Shown here: positions 16,294-25,258 of the stretch, piece after piece | Position numbering within the stretch: the first letter of the stretch is position 1 | Layout of the letters: each line of letters starts with the position of its first letter | Made by a program: the position numbers and the translations under genes | The notes under the pieces: model-generated | The model's database searches: none | The model's input: the letters and a program-made list of their open reading frames with translations, nothing else | What the model was told of the DNA's origin: nothing | Source of the DNA: Nitrincola alkalisediminis | GTDB lineage: Bacteria > Pseudomonadota > Gammaproteobacteria > Pseudomonadales > Balneatricaceae | Direction: 5' to 3' | Length of the DNA stretch: 64,000 nt | Assembly (NCBI RefSeq): GCF_009821115.1 | Contig: NZ_VYTY01000008.1 | Coordinates: 62,001 to 126,000, forward strand

Positions 16294-16794
16294 ATGATCT
16301 TACTGCATACAAACCATGGCGATATCACCATTGAGCTGAACCACGAAAAAGCGCCAAAAACGGCAGCAAACTTTGAGCAGTATGTTAAAGAAGGCTTTTA
16401 TGATGGTGTCATTTTTCACCGTGTTATTGATAATTTTATGATTCAGGGTGGTGGTTTTGAGCCTGGCATGATTTCTAAAAAAACACGCGAATCCATTGAA
16501 AATGAAGCCGATAACGGTTTATCCAATAAAACGGGAACCTTAGCCATGGCGCGTACTATGGATCCGCATTCTGCATCTGCTCAGTTTTTTATCAACGTTT
16601 CGGATAACACCTTCTTAGATCACAGCGCTAAAACAATGGAAGGCTGGGGTTATGCAGTATTTGGCAAAGTCGTTGATGGAATGGAAGTGGTTAATAAAAT
16701 CAAGAAAGTTAAAACCGCATCTAAAGCAGGACACCAAGATGTACCGACTGAAGATGTCATCATCACCAAAGCCGTTGTGATTGAAAAGTCTTAA
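16294..16794 (+). CDS. ppiB: Peptidyl-prolyl cis-trans isomerase B (cyclophilin)
   Basis: This 166-residue cytoplasmic cyclophilin has no signal peptide. It shows the catalytic Arg in [21 protein letters not shown], the core motif [20 protein letters not shown], and [15 protein letters not shown]. It accelerates proline isomerisation during protein folding. Its stop codon overlaps the lpxH start by one base (TAATG), so the two are coupled, as in many gammaproteobacteria. Confidence 0.95.
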   Translation: MILLHTNHGDITIELNHEKAPKTAANFEQYVKEGFYDGVIFHRVIDNFMIQGGGFEPGMISKKTRESIENEADNGLSNKTGTLAMARTMDPHSASAQFFINVSDNTFLDHSAKTMEGWGYAVFGKVVDGMEVVNKIKKVKTASKAGHQDVPTEDVIITKAVVIEKS

Positions 16795-17540
16795 TGCCAA
16801 AGAAACAGCTTTTTATATCAGATCTGCATTTACAACCTGAGCGCCCAGATATCTTTGAAGGGCTACTGTGGTTTCTTGACAAAGTAGCGCAAGATGCAAC
16901 TGAGTTATATTTGCTGGGCGATATTTTTGAATATTGGATTGGCGATGACGCCCCCCTCCCGGGGGCCGAGAAATTGATCGCTGCGCTTCAAGCGTTACAA
17001 GAGCACCAAAATATCGCCATTTTTTTCCAACATGGCAATAGAGATTTCTTGGTGCAAACACAATGGTTAGACCAAGCCAATATCCACTTATTGCCTGAGT
17101 CATATCCCCTTCAGCTTGCCAATGGTCAAATGGCTTTACTCATGCATGGCGATCAACTGTGCACTGAAGACACCGAGTACCAGCAGTTCCGGTCTGTGGT
17201 TAGAGATCCAAGTTGGCAACATGCGTTTCTAAGCAAGCCTTTGCAGGAACGGATTGCAATTGCAAAATCACTTAGGGCCGAAAGCCAAAGTCGAGGCGCT
17301 GAAAAGGCTTACTCAATCATGGATGTTAGTCCAGAGACCGTTAGAGAAACGTTTGTTAGCGCTGACGTCGATCATCTCATTCATGGCCACACCCACCGGC
17401 CTGCACACCACCCAAACCAAGTTAAAGATGGCCAAGGAGAACGCTGGGTGCTAGGAGACTGGGATCAAGCAGGATGGTATTTACAAGCGGATGAGCAACA
17501 ACTACAACTCATCCGCTTTGAATTTCCGGTATCGGCTTAA
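16794..17540 (+). CDS. lpxH: UDP-2,3-diacylglucosamine diphosphatase
   Basis: This 248-residue enzyme makes lipid X by cleaving UDP-2,3-diacylglucosamine in lipid A synthesis. The calcineurin-type metal motifs are all present: FISDLHLQPERP, LLGDIFEYWIGDDAP, FFQHGNRDFLVQ, LLMHGDQLCTEDTEYQQFR and HGHTHRPAHH. It is peripheral to the inner membrane. It follows ppiB directly and ends one base from the end of convergent miaE, with no terminator between them. Confidence 0.95.
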   Translation: MPKKQLFISDLHLQPERPDIFEGLLWFLDKVAQDATELYLLGDIFEYWIGDDAPLPGAEKLIAALQALQEHQNIAIFFQHGNRDFLVQTQWLDQANIHLLPESYPLQLANGQMALLMHGDQLCTEDTEYQQFRSVVRDPSWQHAFLSKPLQERIAIAKSLRAESQSRGAEKAYSIMDVSPETVRETFVSADVDHLIHGHTHRPAHHPNQVKDGQGERWVLGDWDQAGWYLQADEQQLQLIRFEFPVSA

Positions 17541-17541
17541 G

Positions 17542-18174
17542 TTAAGCGGCGTCTTGGCGAATTAGAGGTCCACTATGAAAACGGAACTCCTCGTCAGGCG
17601 CCTCTATCAATTCTTTTTCAGCCTGCGCAAAAAAAGCCACTCGCTCATCAATTGGCTCACCTGCATAACTTTCCGCCAAGAATAGATAGTCTTGATAATG
17701 GCGCGCCTCAGATTTTAGCAAAGAGCGATAAAACTTTGCCAAAGGCTCATCTAAATAAGGTGCCAATTTGGCAAACCGCTCGCATGACCTTGCTTCAATA
17801 AAAGCACCAATAATCAACACGTCAATTAATCGACCCGGCTCTGACGTTCTAACATATTGCCTTAAACCTGCAGCGTAACGAGCAGGTGTCATGTGACCGT
17901 ATTCAAAGCCTCGCTCATGCATGATCGCCAAAACTTGTTCGAAGTGAATTAACTCTTCACGAGCAAGACGTGACATTTTGTTCAGCAAATCAGGGCGATC
18001 AACGTAACGAAACATTAGCGTCATGGCAGTTGAAGCGGCTTTTTTCTCACAGTGGGCGTGATCGGTCAAAAGCAAGGCCAGGTTTTCTGGCTTAGCGGCC
18101 TCTTCAATCCAAGCATCGGGGGTTTCACAAGGTAAGAACTGATTAATTTCGTCTAAAGCGGATTTCATAGTCAT
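17542..18174 (-). CDS. miaE: tRNA-(ms2io6A) hydroxylase
   Basis: This 210-residue non-heme di-iron oxygenase hydroxylates the isopentenyl side chain of ms2i6A at position 37 of tRNAs reading U-starting codons. The ferritin-like ligand set is visible: AHCEKKAASTAM, REELIHFEQVL, IEARSCERFAKL and SEARHYQDYLFL. The start is the ATG at 18172-18174; a second ATG lies two codons in. The ribosome binding site (AGAAAGG) lies in the 3' arm of the terminator hairpin of the upstream tctA gene, so translation may depend on unfolding of that hairpin. Confidence 0.93.
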   Translation of the reverse strand: MTMKSALDEINQFLPCETPDAWIEEAAKPENLALLLTDHAHCEKKAASTAMTLMFRYVDRPDLLNKMSRLAREELIHFEQVLAIMHERGFEYGHMTPARYAAGLRQYVRTSEPGRLIDVLIIGAFIEARSCERFAKLAPYLDEPLAKFYRSLLKSEARHYQDYLFLAESYAGEPIDERVAFFAQAEKELIEAPDEEFRFHSGPLIRQDAA

Positions 18175-18223
18175 AAAAAAACCTTTCTCTATATGGCGTT
18201 ATTATAACGCCAAGAGAAAGGTT
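18174..18223 (-). terminator. Terminator of the tctCBA operon, overlapping the miaE ribosome binding site
   Basis: On the minus strand an 11-base stem (18213-18223 with 18180-18190) encloses a second perfect hairpin GGCGTTAT/ATAACGCC (18195-18211) and is followed by a run of seven T that leads directly into the miaE ATG. This is a good intrinsic terminator for tctA, whose stop is 20 bases upstream. The 3' arm contains the AGAAAGG ribosome binding site of miaE. Confidence 0.8.
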
Positions 18224-18243
18224 CTTCTATTGAGTTGGATCAG

Positions 18244-19734
18244 TTATGCAGAGCGAGCACGCTTAATTGCCGTTTTAATCATAGGTGCCGTTAATGAAAA
18301 CAACGCAATCGCAAGCAAAGTCAGTGAAATAGGCTTATCGATAAAAATTGACCACTCACCACCTGAAATTTGTAATGCACGGCGCATTGACTCCTCCATT
18401 AAAGCACCCAAAATCAAGCCTAGAATTAGTGGCGCTGCCGGAAAACCATAGAGTCTCATGACCAAACCTATCAAACCGAACAATAGCAGCATTAGTAAGT
18501 CAAATGTACTAAAGCTAATGCCATACACACCTATCATACAGAAGATTAGGATCAAGGCTAAAAGCAAGGGTCTTGGCGCATCCAATATACGCGCAATGTA
18601 TGGAATCAAGGGTAGGTTTAGCACCAGTAGGAAAATATTACCAATATACATACTGGCAATAACGCCCCAGAACACGTCTGGTCTCTGTTCAAGCATCATA
18701 GGACCTGGTGTTACACCCATGACCAACAAAGCACCTAAAAGAACAGCGGTTGTGCCTGAGCCGGGCACACCTAGTGTCAATAAAGGTACGAATGAACCAC
18801 CACACGCGGCATTATTTGCAGCTTCTGGCGCCGCAACACCTTTAATATTCCCTTTACCGAAGGTATCACCGTCTTTTGCCAAACGCTTTTCCATGCTGTA
18901 GCCAAGGAAAGAGCCTATGGTTGCACCCGCACCAGGCAGAACACCCGTAAAGAATCCTAAAATAGAGCTACGGCCAATGGGGGCTGCAATTTCTTTAACT
19001 TCACTTTTAGATAACTTTAGAGAACCAATCACATTGCGCTCTTGTGGTTTATTAGAGCCCTTAAGAAGCATATAAAACACCTCTGCAAGGGCGAAAATTC
19101 CCAAGGCCACGACTAGAAAATCAATCCCTTCAAGCATGTGAATACTATCAAATGTGTAGCGTTCAGTCCCGGTTTGCAAATCCATGCCCATGATTGAAAT
19201 CATGATACCCACAACCGCTGCGATCAGTCCTTTCACTAACGACTTGTCTGACAGACTGACAACCGCCGTTAATCCCAAAACCATTAGCGCAAAGTATTCT
19301 GCTGGGCCAAAACTGACCGCAACTTTCGACAGTAATGGCGCAATTAACATTAACCCAACAACAGAAATTGTACCGCCCACAAACGAGGCATAAGCAGCAA
19401 TAGCCAGTGCCTTACCTGCCAGCCCCTGCTTTGCCATTGGATAGCCATCAAATGAGGTAGCAACAGTCCCCGCAACACCGGGCGCATTTAATAGAATGGA
19501 TGATGTGGAGCCGCCAAAGATCGCTCCATAATAGACGCCCGACATTAAAATAAGACCGCTGGCAGGCGACATATTAAAGGTAATCGGAATCATCAAAGCC
19601 AATGCACTGATGGGCCCCAAACCTGGCAACATACCAATAAGTGTTCCGGCAAATACGCCGACAAACACATACATAAGATTCATTGGATCCAGCGCAATGC
19701 CAAACCCATAGATAAGATCGTTAAGTGATTCCAT
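18244..19734 (-). CDS. tctA: Tripartite tricarboxylate transporter, large membrane subunit TctA
   Basis: This 496-residue protein has about 11-12 membrane helices. TctA hallmarks are GTLIGMLPGLGPISALALMI near residue 33, ILLNAPGVAGTVATSFDGYP, TGVLPGAGATIGSFLGYSME, AAPEAANNAACGGSFVPLLT and LGVPGSGTTAVLLGALLV. It forms the transport channel of the TTT system, which imports tricarboxylates or other carboxylates with a cation gradient, using the periplasmic TctC and small TctB. It lies 46 bases downstream of tctB and is followed by a clear terminator. Confidence 0.95.
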   Translation of the reverse strand: MESLNDLIYGFGIALDPMNLMYVFVGVFAGTLIGMLPGLGPISALALMIPITFNMSPASGLILMSGVYYGAIFGGSTSSILLNAPGVAGTVATSFDGYPMAKQGLAGKALAIAAYASFVGGTISVVGLMLIAPLLSKVAVSFGPAEYFALMVLGLTAVVSLSDKSLVKGLIAAVVGIMISIMGMDLQTGTERYTFDSIHMLEGIDFLVVALGIFALAEVFYMLLKGSNKPQERNVIGSLKLSKSEVKEIAAPIGRSSILGFFTGVLPGAGATIGSFLGYSMEKRLAKDGDTFGKGNIKGVAAPEAANNAACGGSFVPLLTLGVPGSGTTAVLLGALLVMGVTPGPMMLEQRPDVFWGVIASMYIGNIFLLVLNLPLIPYIARILDAPRPLLLALILIFCMIGVYGISFSTFDLLMLLLFGLIGLVMRLYGFPAAPLILGLILGALMEESMRRALQISGGEWSIFIDKPISLTLLAIALFSLTAPMIKTAIKRARSA

Positions 19735-19780
19735 GATGAAAGATGTCCACCTGAATTAAAGTCATACAACAGGCATTGGC

Positions 19781-20257
19781 TTACAGTGGCAAAATACCCT
19801 GTGGCAAATGAATACCCATCACCTTGTTTAACAGTAGATACAGCGACAGAACAATCGTCGCCATCGTGGCTAGATTAACGGTATGCTTACGATACCCATA
19901 CCAAAAAGCCAAACCAAACCCCAACAATATTGATGAGAGTAAAAAGCCTAAGGGCTCAATTGTGAAAGCATAGATCACAACCGCTACTGCGGTGCCCGCA
20001 ACTTGTACCGCTGGGCGCTTCGTAAAGCTGAGAACTTGCTCTGGCTCTTCTTGTTGATTTGCAGACACGGCTGGCTTTTCAAAGAACAAGAACACAGATA
20101 ACAGCATCATGACGCACCCTAGTAGCTTTGGAAATGCATCTGAGTCAACCGGCCTAGGTATTGGAAACGTCGGTATCTGAAAAGCCATCCATAAATAGCC
20201 AATCGACATTAAAAAGAGGAATATCGCAATGATGCGGTTTGGATTTAGTTGAGTCAT
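19781..20257 (-). CDS. tctB: Tripartite tricarboxylate transporter, small membrane subunit TctB
   Basis: This 158-residue protein has four predicted membrane helices (IIAIFLFLMSIGYLWMAFQI, FPKLLGCVMMLLSVFLFF, AVAVVIYAFTIEPLGFLLSS, LATMATIVLSLYLLLNKVMG) and the typical FPIPRPVDSDAFPKLLG segment. TctB is poorly conserved in sequence, but size, topology and position between tctC and tctA identify it. It assists TctA at the inner membrane. Confidence 0.9.
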   Translation of the reverse strand: MTQLNPNRIIAIFLFLMSIGYLWMAFQIPTFPIPRPVDSDAFPKLLGCVMMLLSVFLFFEKPAVSANQQEEPEQVLSFTKRPAVQVAGTAVAVVIYAFTIEPLGFLLSSILLGFGLAFWYGYRKHTVNLATMATIVLSLYLLLNKVMGIHLPQGILPL

Positions 20258-20325
20258 AGGATCACCCGAGCAAAAGAACGTAACCGATACAGGTCACCCT
20301 GTATCGGTAATGATGACTGATAGGT

Positions 20326-21330
20326 TTACTGACGTAAAAGGCCTAACTCACCTAAGACAGCACTGAACTGCTCTAACTGCTCGTCAAGAAACACGCCAAA
20401 TTCTTCACTGTTCTGATACGCATCCAACCAACCTAAACGAGTGGTTGCTTCAGTCCAAGAATCGGTTTCCATCATTTTAGCGAACAAGTCTTGATAGTAA
20501 GTGACGGCTGCAGGTGACATATCCTTAGGTCCCATGACACCTCTCCAAATATCGAAGGTGTAATCAATACCCTGCTCTTGGTAAGTCGGTACAGAAGCCA
20601 ATGCTCCCTGAATACGCTCAGGTGAAGACACCGCCAAAGCGCGCAATTGACTTCCTTCTAACTGACCGAGGGATTCACCCGCCCCCGTAATAACGGCTTC
20701 AACATGCCCACCTAGCAAGTTAGTCATGGCTTCACCACCGCCTGAGAAGGCAATGTAGTTGACATCGCTCGCTTTCAAACCTGCAACGGACGCGGCGCCT
20801 GCAATGGAAATATGATCCATAGAGCCTGCAGCAGAACCACCACCAACACTCAGTCGAGAGTTGTTTTTGATTGCATCGAACAGGTCATTTACGGTTTGAT
20901 ATGGAGAGTCAGCACGCACTAAAACGATTGAATAATCGGTAATCAAACGTGCGATTGGTGTAAAATCCTTGTGGTTGAAACGAGACGTTCCAGATAAAGG
21001 AACAAGAATGATTGGAGGACTGGTTGCGAACAGCTTATGGTCATTTTTGCTGTCACGCGCGATTTGTGCCCACGCAATTGCGCCACCGCCACCTGGGACG
21101 TTAATCGCTGCGAAGTTTTGATCAGATAACCCTTCAGCACGGATCACATTCGCAGTGGTACGAACCAAAGTATCCCAACCACCACCTGGATTCGCTGGTG
21201 CGATGTATTCAACTGCTTTCGTAGGCTTCCAGTCACTTGCAGAAACCGTAGCAGAAAAACCAACCGCAAGGCCTAAGGATACACCAACAGCCATCAGGGT
21301 TTTCATCGGACGCTTTAACATAGCATTCAT
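20326..21330 (-). CDS. tctC: Tripartite tricarboxylate transporter substrate-binding protein TctC
   Basis: This 334-residue periplasmic protein has a signal peptide (LMAVGVSLGLAVGFSATVSA). TctC features include EYIAPANPGGGWDTLVRTTA, INVPGGGGAIAWAQIA, FTPIARLITDYSIVLVR and the ligand loop SVGGGSAAGSMDHISIAG. It captures a carboxylate and delivers it to TctAB; the exact substrate cannot be read from sequence. A GGAGATT ribosome binding site precedes the ATG. The regulator genes lie directly upstream on the same strand, which suggests substrate-induced expression. Confidence 0.95.
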   Translation of the reverse strand: MNAMLKRPMKTLMAVGVSLGLAVGFSATVSASDWKPTKAVEYIAPANPGGGWDTLVRTTANVIRAEGLSDQNFAAINVPGGGGAIAWAQIARDSKNDHKLFATSPPIILVPLSGTSRFNHKDFTPIARLITDYSIVLVRADSPYQTVNDLFDAIKNNSRLSVGGGSAAGSMDHISIAGAASVAGLKASDVNYIAFSGGGEAMTNLLGGHVEAVITGAGESLGQLEGSQLRALAVSSPERIQGALASVPTYQEQGIDYTFDIWRGVMGPKDMSPAAVTYYQDLFAKMMETDSWTEATTRLGWLDAYQNSEEFGVFLDEQLEQFSAVLGELGLLRQ

Positions 21331-21430
21331 GTAGAATCTCCAAAGTATTTCTTATCATTATTTAACACGTCATCCTTAATTTAGTCGGAGATTTCTATTT
21401 CAACAACTTTGTGATCATAAATACAAATAT

Positions 21431-21461
21431 GTTCATTAGCGTCATTTTGTTCATTTTGTTC
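21431..21461. repeat. Direct repeats upstream of tctC, candidate regulator sites
   Basis: The element GT(T)CATT is repeated three times at roughly 9-10-base spacing, in the forms GTTCATTAGC, GTCATTTT and GTTCATTTT. It sits about 100 bases upstream of the tctC start codon and just after the response-regulator stop codon. One-turn spacing of AT-rich direct repeats is what a CitB/DcuR-type regulator could bind; this is inference. Confidence 0.4.
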
Positions 21462-21468
21462 ACGAACG

Positions 21469-22170
21469 TTAAAGCAGTCGATAACGGCGCTCAGGACGCC
21501 CCACTTCACCATAATCAAGCTCAGCGATAACTTTTCCATCTGTGACCAAAAATTCTAAATATCGGCGTGCAGTGGACCGACTGACCCCCGTCTGGGTTGA
21601 TAAACCCGTTGCAGTTTGCGCCTCGGTAGCCCCCTGCAAGGCTTTAAACACTTTTTCTAAGGTCAAACGATCGATTCCCTTAGGAAGCTTATCTTGCAGA
21701 TCTATTGATGCTTCGGGTCGCATTTTCCGATTTAATTGTCGATCCAATTCATCTTGACTTAATTCAGTCTTATCTTTTAGCAGCACGCGTTCCTGCCGAA
21801 AGCGTGATAGCATTTGCTGCATTCGGGCTTGTTCGATTGGCTTGATCAAGTAATCAAACACCCCACCCTTTAATGCCTCCTGAATGGTTTCCACTTCCTT
21901 TGCAGCTGTAATCATGACAATATCGATCAAGCGGTATTCTTTGCGCATCTCCCATAGAAGCTCTAAGCCAAGCACATCGGGAATATAGGCATCCAAGAGC
22001 ACGAGGTCGACTTGATCCGAATGGCTTTTTAAGAATTCAAGTGCGTCCTTGCCTAAATGACAGGTTTTAATCACTTCAAAATCAGGGGATTGCTCAATAA
22101 AGTGACGGTTGATTTCGGCGACCCTAAAATCATCTTCAATGATTAGTACGTTATATGAACGATCATTCAT
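21469..22170 (-). CDS. Response regulator, CitB/DcuR type, for the Tct system
   Basis: This 233-residue protein has an N-terminal receiver with acidic residues in LIIEDDFRVAE, the phosphoacceptor Asp in VLLDAYIPDVLG, Thr in DIVMITAAKE and Lys in DYLIKPIEQARM. After a charged linker, the C-terminal part (SIDLQDKLPKGIDRLTLEKV, GLSTQTGVSRSTARRYLEFL) is the helix-turn-helix of the CitB/DcuR family. It would activate tctCBA in response to its partner kinase, whose gene it overlaps by four bases (ATGA). Confidence 0.9.
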   Translation of the reverse strand: MNDRSYNVLIIEDDFRVAEINRHFIEQSPDFEVIKTCHLGKDALEFLKSHSDQVDLVLLDAYIPDVLGLELLWEMRKEYRLIDIVMITAAKEVETIQEALKGGVFDYLIKPIEQARMQQMLSRFRQERVLLKDKTELSQDELDRQLNRKMRPEASIDLQDKLPKGIDRLTLEKVFKALQGATEAQTATGLSTQTGVSRSTARRYLEFLVTDGKVIAELDYGEVGRPERRYRLL

Positions 22171-23780
22171 AGATTATTATCTTTTTGGCTAATGAGTGAT
22201 TTATCAATGCTGACGACGAAACATGCGCCGCCTAACTCAGATTCTTCTAAATAGATATTACCACCTTTTGCTTCAGCTAAGCGCCTGACTAGCGCCAAAC
22301 CTATACCCCGGTGCCGTCCCTCTTTAGTCGAGTACCCCCGTCGCGTTATCAACTCAAACTGATCTGCAGGCAAACCCGGTCCATTGTCTTCAACTTCAAT
22401 CAACAATTGAGCTCCTAAGTCCGTAAAGAACAAGCGAACCTGGGGCAGCACGGGCGGTAAGAGTGTCGAGGCATCAAAGGCATTATCAAGCAAGTTACTT
22501 ATTATTTTTAATAAGATATCTTGACCCTCAAAGGATAAGTTCATTGAAATAGAACTGCTTTCTTCAATTTCAAACTGTATTCCCATGTGCCGAGCACGCA
22601 TCATTTTTCCAAGCAGCATTGCACTGATGACAGGATCGCTTAAATGCCTTACTAAAAAAGCCACTTGGTTTTGAGTCACCAAACTTTCTTGATGGATGAG
22701 TGCCAAGGCCTCTTCAGGACGATTGAGCTGCAACAAGCCCGATATTGTATAGAGCTTATTGGAAAACTCATGGGCCTGCTCTCGCAATTGATCAACATCA
22801 GCACTTGCCTCTTTTAAAGCTCTGTAGACATCAAGCAACTCTTTTTGGCTTCTAAATGTCGAAACAGCGCCATCAACCTCGCCAGCAGGATTTAAGATTG
22901 GAACACGGTTTACAACTACTGGGACATCGCCAATCCAAAGCTCACGATCAAACTGACGTTCGCCGCTGACCAGCACATCCAATAAACGTGAATTCGGCAC
23001 CAACTCTTCGACGGGCATCCCTTGACATGGCTGATCCCCTTCTACGCCCAAGGTACGTTTTGCTGATTGATTCAAAACCGTAATTCGACCTTCGCGATTG
23101 ATTGCGACTACCCCTTCATGGATTGACTGCAGGATTGCCTCCTTTTCATGAACCAATCGAGCAATTTCGTGAGGCTCTAATCCTAAAATAAGCTTTTTGA
23201 CATGATTGGCTATCCAAACCGCTCCTGCAAACCCAACTAATAAGGATAACGCAATAAATAACCAACCCAAATACAGCATACGATCAACATCGCTAGCGAC
23301 CTTATCAAGCATGAAGCCGACGGAAACAACGCCAATGATATCGCCATTTGCATCAACAATAGGCACTTTACCACGCATCGCTTCACCCAAGGTGCCCGTT
23401 GCACGAGAAACATAGGACTCACCCTCAACTAATGCGGCGTAATTATCCCCCCCCACCATCCGCTGCCCCAATCGCTCAGGAATGGGATGGGAGTAACGTA
23501 TCTCATCTCGATTACCCACAACAACATATTCAGCCCCCGTTGCCTGACGCAAGGACTCCGCCAATGGCTGGATAACAATTGCAGGATCTTCAAGATCAAA
23601 GGCATCGATCAACTCAGGGATCACAGCAACCGCTTTTGCCAAGTTCAAGGCTCGTAATCCTATCTGATCACTAATCAACTCTGCTTTGTTTAAATTCAAA
23701 TAGATTCCTTGCAGCAGGAGTACGACTGCAACCAAGGATCCTATCAGAATCATCATCTTAGTTTTAATTGTTAAATACAT
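22167..23780 (-). CDS. Sensor histidine kinase, CitA/DcuS type
   Basis: This 537-residue membrane kinase has an N-terminal helix (MMILIGSLVAVVLLLQGIYL), a periplasmic PAS-type sensor of about 140 residues (GAEYVVVGNRDEIRYSHPIP), a second helix near residue 175 (WLFIALSLLVGFAGAVWIAN), a cytoplasmic PAS domain (SIHEGVVAINREGRITVLN), a phosphoacceptor His in LREQAHEFSNKLYTISGLLQ, and an ATPase domain (NLLDNAFDAS, DNGPGLP, GIGLALVRRLAEAKGG). CitA/DcuS kinases sense extracellular carboxylates, which fits the tctCBA genes downstream. A run of eight G occurs at 23447-23454 in the sensor part. Confidence 0.92.
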   Translation of the reverse strand: MYLTIKTKMMILIGSLVAVVLLLQGIYLNLNKAELISDQIGLRALNLAKAVAVIPELIDAFDLEDPAIVIQPLAESLRQATGAEYVVVGNRDEIRYSHPIPERLGQRMVGGDNYAALVEGESYVSRATGTLGEAMRGKVPIVDANGDIIGVVSVGFMLDKVASDVDRMLYLGWLFIALSLLVGFAGAVWIANHVKKLILGLEPHEIARLVHEKEAILQSIHEGVVAINREGRITVLNQSAKRTLGVEGDQPCQGMPVEELVPNSRLLDVLVSGERQFDRELWIGDVPVVVNRVPILNPAGEVDGAVSTFRSQKELLDVYRALKEASADVDQLREQAHEFSNKLYTISGLLQLNRPEEALALIHQESLVTQNQVAFLVRHLSDPVISAMLLGKMMRARHMGIQFEIEESSSISMNLSFEGQDILLKIISNLLDNAFDASTLLPPVLPQVRLFFTDLGAQLLIEVEDNGPGLPADQFELITRRGYSTKEGRHRGIGLALVRRLAEAKGGNIYLEESELGGACFVVSIDKSLISQKDNNL

Positions 23781-23808
23781 ACTTTCACTTAAATCGACAC
23801 ATTAACCT

Positions 23809-24780
23809 TCAAGAATCAACTGACTCTAATGCCAACACCTGCAGCGCCGTCTGCATCTCAGAGTCATAATCTGCTTTGACATTTAAGGTTGTGCCATCAG
23901 GTAATGTCAAACTCAACTCAGCGGCATGTAGCATTAAGCGACGCAGACCTTTCGATTTCATTCGGGCATTATCAGCGTCTGTCCCATACTTTACATCACC
24001 CACAATTGGATGGCCTATAAACTGAGAATGCACACGAATTTGGTGTGTCCTACCCGTTAAAGGACTCGCTTCAACCAGGGTACAAAAATCATTAAAGCGC
24101 CTTAAAACACGAAAATCCGTAATGGACTCCTTACCGTTGGCGTCCACCCTTACCATCCGCTCTCCAGACTTTAATTCATCTCTCAGTAATGGCGCATTGA
24201 CTCGCTGCTTACGATTTGGCCAACGCCCACACACCAAGGCGTGATAGATTTTACGCACGCGCTTTTCTCGTAGAGCTTCATGTAAGTAACGCAACATGCT
24301 GCGTTTTTTAGCCACCATGATACAACCGGATGTATCTCTATCTAATCGATGAACCAATTCTAAAAAACGCGCCTCTGGGCGCAGCTGCCGCAACGCCTCA
24401 ATCAAACCATTATTGATTCCACTGCCACCATGAACTGCAAGACCTGATGGTTTGTTTATCACAATTAAAGCATCCGTTTCGTACAAAACAGCGTCCGCCA
24501 AATGATTTGAAAGACTCACACCAACAGGAATGGACTCACCTTGCTCGGCCACTCTCACGGGTGGAATACGAACTTCATCCCCTGCGCACAATTTATAGTC
24601 GGCTTTAACGCGCTTTTTATTTACTCGAATTTCACCTTTACGCAAAACTCGATACAACAGCGTTTTCGGCACTCCCTTAAGCTCGGTTCTAAGAAAATTA
24701 TCGATGCGCTGTCCTTCGCGATCTGGCTCAATAACTACAAAACGAACGGTAGGACGGTTTTTTTCATGGGATTCTGTCAT
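23809..24780 (-). CDS. rluC: 23S rRNA pseudouridine synthase
   Basis: This 323-residue enzyme isomerises uridines 955, 2504 and 2580 of 23S rRNA in E. coli numbering. It has an N-terminal S4 RNA-binding domain (QRIDNFLRTELKGVPKTLLY, VLRKGEIRVNKKRVKADYKL), the catalytic motif HRLDRDTSGCIMVAKK, and LTGRTHQIRVHSQFIGHPIV GDVKYG near the end of the catalytic fold. It is divergent from rne, a pairing that also occurs in E. coli and Pseudomonas. Confidence 0.95.
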   Translation of the reverse strand: MTESHEKNRPTVRFVVIEPDREGQRIDNFLRTELKGVPKTLLYRVLRKGEIRVNKKRVKADYKLCAGDEVRIPPVRVAEQGESIPVGVSLSNHLADAVLYETDALIVINKPSGLAVHGGSGINNGLIEALRQLRPEARFLELVHRLDRDTSGCIMVAKKRSMLRYLHEALREKRVRKIYHALVCGRWPNRKQRVNAPLLRDELKSGERMVRVDANGKESITDFRVLRRFNDFCTLVEASPLTGRTHQIRVHSQFIGHPIVGDVKYGTDADNARMKSKGLRRLMLHAAELSLTLPDGTTLNVKADYDSEMQTALQVLALESVDS

Positions 24781-25258
24781 GCTGGGATTCTATCTACCTG
24801 ATTGATGCACTATCGCTTTACTGCTATATTGTAGCGTTGCTGCTCGCTGTTGGCTTTAGCTATTTTCAAATCAAAAACAATAGCTCAGGATTTTACAGAC
24901 CTTGAATCACAATTGTCACACACAGACACGCAGCAACTGAATGAATACAAATAGTTAAATTAACCCGAATTTTAAGTAACGCTTTCACCACCTTTGCAAC
25001 AGCGAAGGTCCGGTTGGAGGTGAAGATGCACGTTGACCCAGAAACTATAACTTAACTGTTGTAGACACAAGCCATTGAAAATAATCACATTGGTCAACGT
25101 TTCCTTCACCGCCGATTAATCTGGCAGAATAGACCCTTCTGCCCTACGGCTGCATCGCCGGTAGCGACAGCCGATCGCAAAGACTGGACTTTTACAAGCA
25201 CGAATCGTTACAGCGATACGTGGTGGAATACGTTGCGTTTTAGAGAACGCATAACAAC
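24781..25258 (+). promoter_or_regulatory. Intergenic control region and structured 5' leader of rne
   Basis: This 478-base region separates divergent rluC and rne. It holds at least three potential RNA structures on the rne side. The first is a long hairpin at 25019-25110 with stems GGTGAAG/CTTCACC and CGTTGACC/GGTCAACG. The second is a compact stem-loop at 25147-25173 (CGGCTG..TCGC loop GCGA CAGCCG). The third is a small GCGTT/AACGC hairpin at 25235-25250, ten bases before the start codon. In E. coli the rne leader is a sensor through which RNase E trims its own mRNA; the same function is likely here, although the sequences were not compared. Confidence 0.65.
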
